Origin: a virus
IMG/VR virus record: IMGVR_UViG_3300032241_000706
Span: 1 to 22,636 of that record
Reading direction: 5' to 3' (one strand)
DNA length: 22,636 nt
Below are positions 6,376 through 13,424 of this stretch, piece by piece. The first letter of the stretch is position 1. Each line of letters opens with the position of its first letter. A model generated the notes under the pieces. The model saw nothing but the letters and a program-made list of their open reading frames with translations. It was not told where the DNA came from and searched no databases. Position numbers and translations under genes: made by a program.

Positions 6376-6674
6376 AGTTTAAGTTCCTTCTTAATAAATT
6401 CAATCCCGGCTGCAAAATGGTAGCGCCAAGTTTTTTCACTTATGCCGATATCATTATAACTGAAACCCTGTAAAAAAGCATCTAAAACTTTACGTTGCTT
6501 TTCAGGCATTTTGGCAATTAGCCGTTTGATGTCTGAGATGTCTTCTGCATCCCACGGAAGCCAACCTGAGCTTTCTACAATACTTGATGCTATCCCTTCC
6601 GATTCGTCTTGCTCGATTGGGTCTGTCTCCTCGTCTGATAGACGTGGTGCTACTGCTTGAATTTTTGATGTCAT
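6372..6674 (-). CDS. Sigma-70 region 4-like helix-turn-helix protein
   Basis: In this 100-residue protein the N-terminal 40 residues are acidic and Ser-rich. The C-terminal half, LIAKMPEKQRKVLDAFLQGF then SYNDIGISEKTWRYHF and a closing basic helix, follows the sigma region 4.2 pattern (LPxxqRxvl...gfSyxeIa..gIsexTvrxhl..a...Lr). The helix-turn-helix turn is a few residues shorter than in canonical region 4. No region 2 is present. It could be the -35-binding half of a two-part sigma factor whose other half is the region 1.2-3 protein at 14325-14894, or a stand-alone regulator. ATGA overlaps with the helicase gene before it and GTGA with the gene after. Confidence 0.65.
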   Translation of the reverse strand: MTSKIQAVAPRLSDEETDPIEQDESEGIASSIVESSGWLPWDAEDISDIKRLIAKMPEKQRKVLDAFLQGFSYNDIGISEKTWRYHFAAGIEFIKKELKL

Positions 6675-8005
6675 AATTGTAGTGATTCTAGGATTGCCTC
6701 TTGTAATGTTATTTTGCCTTCTAATACTGCTACTACTCTTTCGTCCACGCTATTAGACACAACTAGGTGGTGTATAATAACCGGTTTTTCTTGCCCTTGG
6801 CGGTAGATCCGAGCATTTGCTTGGATGTAGTTCTCTGAGCTCCATGGTAAATCGAACCAGACCGTTTGTGCTGTGTCTCCAACGTTGCACTGAAGATTAA
6901 GCCCGATCCCACCGCTTTGCGGGTGGGCAAGGAGCATACGAATCTCGCCACGACGCCACGCTTCAATGTTGTCATCGTCCAGCACCACCGCCTGTGGGAA
7001 CTGAAGACGTAGTCGTTGGAGTGAATGCTTGAAATGATAGAAGACAAGCGTGGGACTTGAAGATTCTTCCATGATCGACTCAAGGTATTCCAGTTTAGAG
7101 CGGTGTACTTCTGTAGTCTCTCCTTCTTCATTATAGACCGCTCCCGATGTGAACTGAAGCAGTTTGTTCGCCAGTGCCGCTGCTGTTGGAGCTGTGATCT
7201 TTTCTTTTTTGAGATCAACGACCATGTCTTTTCTAAGTTGTTCATATTGAGCCCTTACGTTTTTGTCGATTTCAATTTTGTGATGAAGCGATGTAAGCGG
7301 AGGAAGTTGTAAGTAATCTTCAGCTTTAAGACTAAAACAAATATCAGAAATTTTATCTTGTATAACTTTAGCAGCGCCACTTTTTGGTTTCCATGAATAC
7401 ACCACGCGGGTGTGTCTATTAAATTGATCTGGTTGTAAATACTTTTCCCTGAACTTCGTCAGGCTTGTTTCTAAACGGGCTCCTAAGTCCAATATACCCA
7501 CCTGTGACCAGAGATCAGATACCCCTTGAGGGGTGGGTGTACCAGTTAGTATAATACGCCGTGAGAAGCCCTTTAAATGCTTTTTAAGTGCCTTAAAACG
7601 CTTGGTGCTAGCGTCCTTAAAACGGCTGGACTCATCAATCACTAAGTTAGTAAACACTAACTTAGGTAAAAGTTCACAAAGCCAAGCCACATTCTCAAGG
7701 TTTATCAGGTATATGTCCGCCTCAGTCTTCAATCCAGTGATACGCTGCGTCGGGCTGCCCATTATCTTGCTCACTCTTAGGTGCTTCAGATGTTCCCACT
7801 TCTTCACTTCCGCATCCCATACTGTCTCTGCTACTCTCTTGGGGGCGATTATCAATGTCGACCCTGTAAATTGCTCCGCAATGATAGTCAGTGTCGTCGT
7901 TGTTTTGCCTAAGCCTGGTGGTAGGAATAGTCCCAGGTTTGGAATTGTCGATGCCTTTGAGATTAGTTCTTTTTGGTACGGGTGGAGTTGAATTCGGTTT
8001 AGCAT
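6671..8005 (-). CDS. SNF2-family DEAD-like helicase (SF2 ATPase)
   Basis: From the ATG at 8005 the product is 444 residues: LHPYQKELI (Q motif, 7-15), Walker A PPGLGKT (29-35), LIIAPKRVAETVWDAEV (Ia), VIDESSRFK (Walker B variant DESS, 122-130), TGTPTPQG (154-161), LVFYHF, AHPQSGGIGLNLQ and QANARIYRQGQ (395-405, motif VI). This is a phage-type SNF2/SSO1653-like translocase, likely acting on replication or recombination intermediates. The frame opens further to an ATG at 8062, but HPYQ starts at residue 8 from 8005, the usual place. About 284 nt of its 5' part, including Walker A and Ia, overlaps the tail of the HNH-like gene in another frame. Confidence 0.9.
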   Translation of the reverse strand: MLNRIQLHPYQKELISKASTIPNLGLFLPPGLGKTTTTLTIIAEQFTGSTLIIAPKRVAETVWDAEVKKWEHLKHLRVSKIMGSPTQRITGLKTEADIYLINLENVAWLCELLPKLVFTNLVIDESSRFKDASTKRFKALKKHLKGFSRRIILTGTPTPQGVSDLWSQVGILDLGARLETSLTKFREKYLQPDQFNRHTRVVYSWKPKSGAAKVIQDKISDICFSLKAEDYLQLPPLTSLHHKIEIDKNVRAQYEQLRKDMVVDLKKEKITAPTAAALANKLLQFTSGAVYNEEGETTEVHRSKLEYLESIMEESSSPTLVFYHFKHSLQRLRLQFPQAVVLDDDNIEAWRRGEIRMLLAHPQSGGIGLNLQCNVGDTAQTVWFDLPWSSENYIQANARIYRQGQEKPVIIHHLVVSNSVDERVVAVLEGKITLQEAILESLQL

Positions 8006-8354
8006 ATAAGTGATTCCAGATCCAGTCTGCAATGTCGTAGTGTTCTTGCATTGTGCCGTCATCTTTAAGACGGTTAGCTCGATATGAAATAAAAGCTACG
8101 TTACCTTCAACATAGCCTAGGTGTGGTTCAATACGATCAAGTGTTGGGCCGTTTGGTTTGGCGTTGCCTTGACCTAGACCGGACAAGCCCCACTCAAAAG
8201 GTGTGTGAAATACGGGGCACTCATCTGTTGCAATAGATAAAAGATAGTCGCCTGTTATGTTAAATGGAACGCCGTCACGTTTAGCGCGACGTTTAGCCGA
8301 GCCAATAAAATTGCAAATATGCAGCTCTTTAACTGTTTTCTTTACGCGCGCCAT
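7722..8354 (-). CDS. HNH-like endonuclease domain protein with C-terminal overprinted extension
   Basis: Residues 1-117 have the pattern of a phage HNH-like family: KRRAKRDGVPFNI, DECPVFHTPFEWG (45-56), TLDRIEPHLGYVEGNVAFIS (71-90) and YRANRLKDDGT (91-101). The LDRIxPxxGYVxGNV...RANxLKxD block is characteristic; only one cysteine (C46) remains where relatives usually have more. The domain ends at about residue 117, exactly where the SNF2 start codon lies. The frame then runs on for 94 low-complexity residues (PPVPKRTNLKG..., Asp/Ser/Gln-rich) through the helicase gene. Either the original stop was lost or the tail is truly dual-coding. It overlaps the VRR-NUC gene by 26 nt at its 5' end. Confidence 0.75.
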   Translation of the reverse strand: MARVKKTVKELHICNFIGSAKRRAKRDGVPFNITGDYLLSIATDECPVFHTPFEWGLSGLGQGNAKPNGPTLDRIEPHLGYVEGNVAFISYRANRLKDDGTMQEHYDIADWIWNHLYAKPNSTPPVPKRTNLKGIDNSKPGTIPTTRLRQNNDDTDYHCGAIYRVDIDNRPQESSRDSMGCGSEEVGTSEAPKSEQDNGQPDAAYHWIED

Positions 8355-8637
8355 TTATAAAATCCTCGACGTCTTCTTTTGATCTAAGAACATGAACAGG
8401 AAATCCCTGCTCACCCAGCTCGTCGAACACGAGCACTTGTCTTGGACTTAGTACTCCCGTTGCTGTTTTTAGTTCTACTAGGTACACTTTTTGGTTCAGG
8501 AACACTATCCGGTCCGGCACTCCCGTCACGCTCGCCACCCATTTGAATGAGAGCCCTGAGTGCTGCTTCACGCTCTTTGTCAGATACTTTTCTATTTCCT
8601 TTTCGAGCACGTGCACGATTGTCATCCTCCGTTGCAT
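8329..8637 (-). CDS. VRR-NUC domain nuclease
   Basis: The 102-residue product has the small-phage VRR-NUC pattern: WVASVTGVPDRIVFL (about 33-47, D42), VYLVELKTATGVLSPRQ (51-67, with E-L-K as the metal site) and GFPVHVLRSKEDVEDFI. The family is a PD-(D/E)XK nuclease fold that cleaves structured DNA such as Holliday junctions. The ATG at 8637 is used; an ATG at 8625 is possible. Its first 75 codons lie inside the 3' end of the metallopeptidase-like gene in another frame. Confidence 0.9.
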   Translation of the reverse strand: MQRRMTIVHVLEKEIEKYLTKSVKQHSGLSFKWVASVTGVPDRIVFLNQKVYLVELKTATGVLSPRQVLVFDELGEQGFPVHVLRSKEDVEDFINGARKENS

Positions 8638-9043
8638 AAATTGAGAACACTTGTTTAAAAATGTGTTCGCCTAGATAGGATCGTGATTCATCTCCTATTT
8701 TAGTTTCTTCTTCGCCAATGTATTCAAAGACGTGAGTGGTTGTGTGAGAGACTTCGTGATAGATGATACCCATACGCTCCAATGAGTCTAGCTTAGCCAT
8801 GTCTTCCCAATTAAACACAATAGCCATCATGGCGTGAGTTGTGCCCTCTTGCTGGATGTAATGTGATTCAGCCAAACCGAGATCTAAAGCATGGTGCTTA
8901 GTTGTAATTTTGGAATCTTTAAGCGCTTCTTGAAAAGCATGGTCGGAGAAACACACTTTGATTTTCATACCAAAGTGTCCAGTATCCGCAACGTAGTACG
9001 GTTTATTTTCCAAAGGGGATGGACTTGAGGATATCTTCGTCAC
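8411..9043 (-). CDS. HEXXH metallopeptidase-like phage protein with overlapping C-terminal tail
   Basis: Residues 90-135 hold RMGIIYHEVSHTTTHVFEYI (HEVSH at 96-100) and GDESRSYLGEHIFKQVFSIY, a typical HExxH plus downstream Glu arrangement. Expected role: zinc-dependent protease, or an inactive relative; substrate unknown. The start is uncertain: GTG at 9043 (with GGAAG upstream) or ATG at 8968 (MKIKVCFSD), which would not overlap the upstream gene. The recognisable part ends near residue 135, where the VRR-NUC gene starts, and 75 Arg/Lys/Ser-rich residues follow in the overlapping frame, repeating the layout of the HNH/SNF2 pair. Confidence 0.7.
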   Translation of the reverse strand: MTKISSSPSPLENKPYYVADTGHFGMKIKVCFSDHAFQEALKDSKITTKHHALDLGLAESHYIQQEGTTHAMMAIVFNWEDMAKLDSLERMGIIYHEVSHTTTHVFEYIGEEETKIGDESRSYLGEHIFKQVFSIYATEDDNRARARKGNRKVSDKEREAALRALIQMGGERDGSAGPDSVPEPKSVPSRTKNSNGSTKSKTSARVRRAG

Positions 9044-9173
9044 GTTGTTCTTCCAATTCTTCTAATTTGGGGATACCATTTTTAAATATAGAATCCCAGT
9101 TTTTGTCAAACTGCTCTTCCGTCACTGTTAATGGGCGCTTAGCGTCCCCTTTACCACCGTCATGTTGTGTCAT
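9003..9173 (-). CDS. Hypothetical acidic protein, 56 aa
   Basis: ATG at 9173 overlaps the TGA of the preceding gene (ATGA). The product MTQHDGGKGDAKRPLTVTEE continues with FDKNWDSIFKNGIPKLEELE and ends SIPFGK. No family recognised. Its 3' end overlaps the possible GTG start of the metallopeptidase-like gene by 41 nt. Confidence 0.6.
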   Translation of the reverse strand: MTQHDGGKGDAKRPLTVTEEQFDKNWDSIFKNGIPKLEELEEQRDEDILKSIPFGK

Positions 9174-9451
9174 TCTTTTGCTTTCTTAATACCAAGGCCT
9201 TCACGTAATTCATGGCTGTGTAGTTTCTTGCCCGGTTTTTTAACTTCACCTGCGGCTTTTGCTATTTTAGCAGCTTTTTCACGATTTGCAAACTTTCCGT
9301 TAGATAGCAAGAATCCGCGTTTGTCTTGATTCTTTTTACGTCCGGCTTTCTTTTCAATTTCTTCGTGTGAATAAGCAGGTGTGTCTTTTAAAATCTTACC
9401 TGACTTTTCTTTTACCGCAGGTTCTACTACTTTAATTTTCTTTGTTGCCAT
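9170..9451 (-). CDS. Small basic phage protein with GFLLSNGKFANREKAAKIA motif
   Basis: The 93-residue Lys-rich product begins MATKKIKVVEPAVKEKSGKI. Around residues 46-64 it has GFLLSNGKFANREKAAKIA, followed by AAGEVKKPGKKLHSHELREG. The layout GFLxSxGxFxxRExAaxIAxxAGxxxxxxxLxSexL is widespread in small phage proteins next to replication genes, but no activity is known to me. It starts 2 nt after PPK2 ends and its stop overlaps the next start. Confidence 0.72.
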   Translation of the reverse strand: MATKKIKVVEPAVKEKSGKILKDTPAYSHEEIEKKAGRKKNQDKRGFLLSNGKFANREKAAKIAKAAGEVKKPGKKLHSHELREGLGIKKAKE

Positions 9452-9453
9452 GT

Positions 9454-10212
9454 TTAAAGCTCCTTTAATATGTTTTGGTCTATTAAACCAATGTTTAATA
9501 AGTCTTTACCTTCGTACTCATTTTTTAATAATACATACTGCATTGATGCTATTCTTGCACTGCGTTTACAATTGCTTTTTACTTGGATCCAGTTTTCTGT
9601 TTCTGCAAACATTTTGTTTTTGGCTTTCGTGTACTCGTCCCATTTGTCTTGGCTGATGAGATCGATTTCACTGAGCTTACCTTGCTTGAGCGGGTGGGTT
9701 TCTCTTTCTTTGAACCTACGGGCTTGCTCTTTTTTGTTGACGCTGTACCAGAATTTGATGAGGTGGATACCAGCTTCTTTCCAAATTCTTTCGAGTCTAC
9801 GAGCTTCCTCAAAGAATCGTTCAATCTCTGATTCGCTTGCAAAGCCAAGGACAGCTTCAACTCCGGCTCTGTTATACCATGAGCGATCCCAAAAAGTGAT
9901 CTCGCCAGCATGTGGGAACTGTGCGATGTAGCGTTGCCAGTACCACTCTTTGCTTTCCAATTCTGTAGGCTTGTTAAGAGCCACCACTCTTGCGCCTCGA
10001 GGGTTAAGGTGTTCCATAAAGCGTTTAATAGCGCCACCTTTACCCGCCGCATCTCGTCCTTCAAAAATAATGATATGTTGTTCATTAGTCGCTTTAACAT
10101 GGTTCTGCCATTTCAATAGTTCAATTTGTAGTAGATACTTCTTTGCCTCATACTCTTTGACGGAAATGAGATTGCGTGGTGTATCTTCAGTCTGGTCTAT
10201 CGTATTGCTCAT
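9454..10212 (-). CDS. ppk2: Polyphosphate kinase 2 (PPK2) family enzyme
   Basis: The 252 residues show the complete PPK2 core. Walker A is FEGRDAAGKGGAIKRF (50-65, K58), followed by LNPRGARVVALNKPTELESK (69-88) and WYWQRYIAQFPHAGEI. Walker B is TFWDRSWYNRAGVEAVLGF (106-124, D109). The lid region is GIHLIKFWYSVNKKEQARRF, then KERETHPLKQGKLSEIDLIS. It fits class I PPK2, which phosphorylates nucleoside diphosphates from polyphosphate to make ATP or GTP, and runs in reverse. Class I enzymes usually read WKLS where this one has GKLS. In a phage this would be an auxiliary metabolic gene feeding NTPs to the class II reductase and primase (inference). It is embedded in the replication operon, overlapping the preceding gene by 26 nt. 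Confidence 0.93.
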   Translation of the reverse strand: MSNTIDQTEDTPRNLISVKEYEAKKYLLQIELLKWQNHVKATNEQHIIIFEGRDAAGKGGAIKRFMEHLNPRGARVVALNKPTELESKEWYWQRYIAQFPHAGEITFWDRSWYNRAGVEAVLGFASESEIERFFEEARRLERIWKEAGIHLIKFWYSVNKKEQARRFKERETHPLKQGKLSEIDLISQDKWDEYTKAKNKMFAETENWIQVKSNCKRSARIASMQYVLLKNEYEGKDLLNIGLIDQNILKEL

Positions 10213-10390
10213 TATTCTTCCATCTATCTACGTGCCATTTACATAGCTCTTTATAATAAGCGATATCAATCTCATATTGAGCGCACTTTTCATCGTATAT
10301 ACGCTGTTGCTCTTTTAAGTCTTTAGTCTGAGGGCGAAATGCGTAACCGATAATCATTCCGATTATCAACGCAAGGAATATGTCAATCAT
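10187..10390 (-). CDS. Small single-pass membrane protein, 67 aa
   Basis: MIDIFLALIIGMIIGYAFRP is an N-terminal transmembrane anchor. A charged stretch likely to be helical follows (LKEQQRIYDEKCAQYEIDIA) and CKWHVDRWKNNEQYDRPD. Shape recalls i-spanins, but no partner o-spanin is visible and the replication context argues against it. The end overlaps PPK2 by 26 nt, so the two are co-translated. Function unknown. Confidence 0.68.
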   Translation of the reverse strand: MIDIFLALIIGMIIGYAFRPQTKDLKEQQRIYDEKCAQYEIDIAYYKELCKWHVDRWKNNEQYDRPD

Positions 10391-10502
10391 TTCTGTGGTA
10401 CCTATCGTGTGGGTGTTTTAACATACTGGCGATGAGTTCATCGGTTGTCCAAAACCACTGGATCACTTTGAGCCCGTCTGCTTGGTAGATGGTGAAGCTC
10501 AT
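10383..10502 (-). CDS. Hypothetical protein, 39 aa
   Basis: ATG at 10502 overlaps the TGA of the upstream gene (ATGA), and the frame ends with TGA overlapping the start of the membrane protein by 8 nt. Product MSFTIYQADGLKVIQWFWTT then DELIASMLKHPHDRYHRND. The tight joins at both ends and the protein-like sequence argue that it is real. No family recognised. Confidence 0.55.
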   Translation of the reverse strand: MSFTIYQADGLKVIQWFWTTDELIASMLKHPHDRYHRND

Positions 10503-10684
10503 TGTTTATTCGCTTGTTTGGCAAACCACCAAGTCCAGCGTCTTTTCTTGGCTACTTGGGCAACTAATTTGTTTATAAATTTGGTTGGATCTTCGCCCAT
10601 ATTTACAAGAGCCATATATTGACCCTGGTTCAACCGAATTGGTTTAATTGCGTCTTGCCCTCTGACTTTCTTGACTTCAATCAT
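10499..10684 (-). CDS. Hypothetical basic protein, 61 aa
   Basis: MIEVKKVRGQDAIKPIRLNQ, then GQYMALVNMGEDPTKFINKL and a basic, Trp-rich end RRWTWWFAKQANKQ. Resembles small DNA-associated phage proteins but no family is recognised. Starts 1 nt after the preceding stop. Confidence 0.65.
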   Translation of the reverse strand: MIEVKKVRGQDAIKPIRLNQGQYMALVNMGEDPTKFINKLVAQVAKKRRWTWWFAKQANKQ

Positions 10685-10685
10685 T

Positions 10686-10862
10686 CTATTCTCCTATTCC
10701 GTGGGCGCGTTCGATGGCGCGGGCGAACGCAACAAAGTACGGATCGTCAGTGCGGTCATAAAACTCATCGCCAAAAATTGATTCAACTTCATTTAATATT
10801 GCCTCAACTGTCAACGGAGTACGTTGCGCATCTTGCCGGTCTTGTGTGGTGAAGGTGGTCAT
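10686..10862 (-). CDS. Hypothetical acidic protein, 58 aa
   Basis: The ATG at 10862 is one base after the primase-helicase stop codon. A longer frame to 10922 would run back through the primase gene and was rejected. Product MTTFTTQDRQDAQRTPLTVE, then ILNEVESIFGDEFYDRTDDP and FVAFARAIERAHGIGE. No family recognised. Confidence 0.62.
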   Translation of the reverse strand: MTTFTTQDRQDAQRTPLTVEAILNEVESIFGDEFYDRTDDPYFVAFARAIERAHGIGE

Positions 10863-10863
10863 G

Positions 10864-13194
10864 TTAAAACACTTCCTCGTTAAATGATTCAATACTTTCG
10901 ACATACTTCTGAGCCTTAGCATTAAGTTTTATGCCTTGGTAGGTGTGTATTCTACCACCGTTTACTCTGCTAAGTCCAGTCTGGATATGGTGCTCTTGAG
11001 TAGCTGCCAAGAAACGACGTTTAAACGCTAACTCGGTGCCTGGCGGTAAAGATTTCTGCAGCGCCCATTTTTTGTAACAGGCAAATACATCGTCCTTAGA
11101 TGCCTCGCCCAGTGGGTCAAACTCTAACGCATCCTCAACGAATGAACCGATTGGATTACCCAGTTCAGCCATCAGTTCGAGCAGTTGTCTGCCGGATTCT
11201 GGTTGGATAAAATATCCCCCGCGGGCTAAGCGGCGCTTGAGTCCTTCCATAGCCCAGTTAAAGATTCCTGCCAGTTCTTTTTCCAGTTTGAATGACAGTT
11301 CTGTGTCCTCTCTGTCGTAGAATGTGTTTGTCATCTTGAGCACTAACATACGACCTGTGAGAGCGTTGGAGTTCTCAGTTAGTTGTAATACCTCGTTAGA
11401 ATAAACCACAATACGGGTAGGAAGATAGCCACTCCAAGCCTCTTTATTCTTTCTATTGACAGTGACGGTGTCACCACCCACAATCCTGAGAAGTTGAGAT
11501 ACAACAGCACTCCGATTGCGTTCAGGAGCTCGTGCATCTGTGAAAGAAGCCAAAAGTTTACCCAGCCAAGGCTGTAAGCCAAAAGTATCACAGAGTTCCT
11601 CCAGTTGTGGTGCGACCGTGTTGTGTTGTCCTAACAACGACACCAAGATCTTGTTGATGGTTCCCTTACCTGAGCGGCGGGGTCCGATAATGTTAAAGAA
11701 TTTTTGTTGGCGAGTATCGCCCGACAGAATGTAACCGAACATCTCTTGCAATGCTTCGATAGACTGCGGGTCTTTGTCCCATACAGAGTTTAAAAAAGTA
11801 AGCCATGTTGGGCACTGTGCTTGGGGATCATACACGAACGGTAATGAGTTCTGAGTAAAGAAACCCAATGAGTGCGGAATCATTACATAGTCTTTGAGAT
11901 GAAAGATGCCGTTACGCAGGGAAACAAGATCGGAAGCAGCCGGCTGGTCAGCGGCATATTGCTCAAGCCAGATAGGTGGCTTAGTGTTAGGATGGTTCGG
12001 CAAATGAGTAATTGATTTGACTGCGTCAAGTGCGGCAGATACACTAGCGGGAGAAGGGTTGAAATTTTCAAGCGCACCCTTTCTTCCCGTTTTCTTGCAT
12101 TTATCCAAAAAAGCATAGAGCTTGGATCGGATAGTTGCTTCTTCAATAATTTCATAGTGTGTCCTAACGTAGATATAAAAGTCATCTGCATAGTGAACCA
12201 TGGTGTAGCCTTCTTCAGATGAGAAGAGGTTATCAAGGAATACACGGGCATGGTTCATCGGTCCGGCATCTAAAATGATTTCGCCACGGGATAATGCTTC
12301 TTGTTTGGTTTGGATGTTTACTTTAAAAATAAGCGAACGTAGTGTGGCAGTTGAGCCGCTGTCCCGTTTAAACGTGTTCCATTTATGATGGCATGACATT
12401 TCACCGCTTGCTTGGTACTCAGGTGATGCTCCGTCATTGTATGACCAGCGATCCCATAACTCACACGCTTCGGGGTCACCTCTGAACTGATGGTGCAGTG
12501 CATACCCCACAGCCATCCAATCTGCGTATCCACAGTTGGTCGATGGTAGGTGAGCTAAAATTTCCGTTTCGACACGGGCTAAGTCATAGTCTGAGACGGG
12601 AGGTTTGTAGTCTGCAAAGTCGTCGCCTGTGATGTGGACGGTGCGGTCTGGGATGATGGCTGATAGGTCTTGCTCTTGGGTGGGTATAGAACCACTTATA
12701 AGGGCTCCAGTGACCGTAAAGTACCTACCATGGGGGTATGCCTCAAATCCGATGGAGTGGTCTACATGGGCTGTTTTAAGGCTTCCGCGGGTAAATATCT
12801 TAACACCTGTCCCTGATGGGCTGACCTCCATGTAGCCGTCAATTGATGTAGCAATATGCTGCATTGCAGCATTTGTGAAACTGGACAGTGTGGCATCATA
12901 GCAGTCATCCAAATCGACACCGATGAGGTTGTCATCTTCACTGAAGACAAAACCGACGCCACTAAAGCGGTTTGAGTTGGACTGATAGGCAGCTTGGACA
13001 GTTAAAAAGTCTGCCCATGTTGCTGGATTGGTGGATGAGGCTGATTGTCCGTTTGCCTGTACGGGGAGTTTAGACCAGCGCTTATTACCTTCTGGTCCGA
13101 CTTCTGTGTGACTCCAAAGAACCCAGCGTGGGATTCTCTTTAAATCCATGGGGATATTTTCAAATATTACTGGCAGTGATGCTGGTTTTGACAT
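10864..13194 (-). CDS. Primase-polymerase / superfamily 3 (D5-like) DNA helicase
   Basis: The 776 residues fall into three parts. An archaeo-eukaryotic primase-like N-terminus has NLIGVDLDDCYD (89-100, D94/D96), EVSPSGTGVKIF (123-134) and GRYFTVTG (156-163). About 205-290 is a PriCT-2-like linker (YADWMAVGYALHHQFRGDPE ... LWDRWS ... KWNTF). A D5-type SF3 helicase has Walker A FNIIGPRRSGKGTINKIL (500-517), FTDARAPERNRS and YSNEVLQL (motif C region with Asn). This layout matches phage primase-helicases, and NrS-1-like relatives can also polymerise DNA. Expected role: origin opening, primer synthesis and fork unwinding. It is the first gene downstream of the origin-like dyad, with an AGGAAAGG purine-rich site before the ATG. 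GTTTAAAC occurs twice within it (11029, 12366). Confidence 0.92.
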   Translation of the reverse strand: MSKPASLPVIFENIPMDLKRIPRWVLWSHTEVGPEGNKRWSKLPVQANGQSASSTNPATWADFLTVQAAYQSNSNRFSGVGFVFSEDDNLIGVDLDDCYDATLSSFTNAAMQHIATSIDGYMEVSPSGTGVKIFTRGSLKTAHVDHSIGFEAYPHGRYFTVTGALISGSIPTQEQDLSAIIPDRTVHITGDDFADYKPPVSDYDLARVETEILAHLPSTNCGYADWMAVGYALHHQFRGDPEACELWDRWSYNDGASPEYQASGEMSCHHKWNTFKRDSGSTATLRSLIFKVNIQTKQEALSRGEIILDAGPMNHARVFLDNLFSSEEGYTMVHYADDFYIYVRTHYEIIEEATIRSKLYAFLDKCKKTGRKGALENFNPSPASVSAALDAVKSITHLPNHPNTKPPIWLEQYAADQPAASDLVSLRNGIFHLKDYVMIPHSLGFFTQNSLPFVYDPQAQCPTWLTFLNSVWDKDPQSIEALQEMFGYILSGDTRQQKFFNIIGPRRSGKGTINKILVSLLGQHNTVAPQLEELCDTFGLQPWLGKLLASFTDARAPERNRSAVVSQLLRIVGGDTVTVNRKNKEAWSGYLPTRIVVYSNEVLQLTENSNALTGRMLVLKMTNTFYDREDTELSFKLEKELAGIFNWAMEGLKRRLARGGYFIQPESGRQLLELMAELGNPIGSFVEDALEFDPLGEASKDDVFACYKKWALQKSLPPGTELAFKRRFLAATQEHHIQTGLSRVNGGRIHTYQGIKLNAKAQKYVESIESFNEEVF

Positions 13195-13283
13195 GCGGAT
13201 TCCTTTCCTTTTCCTAATTGTATCGTAAAAAGGTAGGAAATACTAAATAACTTTTTGCAATAAAGGCATAACTAAAAGTTATA
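13195..13283 (-). other. Leader upstream of the primase-helicase gene
   Basis: AT-rich stretch without a gene. It contains a perfect 6-bp inverted repeat ATAACT-AAA-AGTTAT (13268-13282) and a related ATAACTTTTT (about 13246-13255), together a possible regulator site. A GATACAATTAGG element could be a -10 box, but no matching -35 at the right distance was found, so no promoter is called. Confidence 0.4.
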
Positions 13284-13406
13284 GATTGTCAGGGTTGTCA
13301 TAGTAGTACCCCTTATTTCTTCTTTTTTCTTTTTTCTTAATTTAAAAAAAATAAAATAAAGAAAAGAGTCAAAGTAAGGGTGACTACTGTGACTACTGTG
13401 ACAATT
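13284..13406. repeat. Long imperfect dyad around an AT-rich core, candidate replication origin
   Basis: Arm 13284-13315 and the reverse complement of arm 13375-13406 match at 25 of 32 positions. The right arm contains the tandem 9-mer GTGACTACT twice plus GTGACAATT, and the left arm contains TTGTCA twice. Between them, 13316-13374 is mostly a T/C run followed by an A/G run, which can extend the dyad. Iteron-like repeats, an easily melted core and position directly before the primase-helicase gene are what a phage origin looks like. A regulatory or hairpin-forming role is the alternative. Confidence 0.5.
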
Positions 13407-13407
13407 T

Positions 13408-13424
13408 TGCCTAAAAATTAGGCA
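13408..13424. terminator. Hairpin at the end of the sigma operon
   Basis: TGCCTAA-AAA-TTAGGCA is a perfect 7-bp stem overlapping the stop codon of the 64-aa gene. On the minus strand it is followed by AAATTG rather than a T run, so termination would be weak. It may instead belong to the origin-like region next to it. Confidence 0.4.

Noticed and set aside
7533-7991. Plus-strand frame of 152 codons
   Set aside because: Antisense to the SNF2 helicase and HNH-like genes; no ribosome site or family pattern.
8006-8062. Upstream ATG (8062) for the SNF2 helicase
   Set aside because: The added 19 residues lie in the HNH gene and precede the normal start position relative to the Q motif.
9579-10100. 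Alternative 173-codon frame across PPK2
   Set aside because: Low-complexity shadow; PPK2 motifs lie in the other frame.
13195-13283. Promoter for the primase-helicase gene (GATACAAT)
   Set aside because: No matching -35 hexamer at 16-18 nt, so not supported well enough to call.
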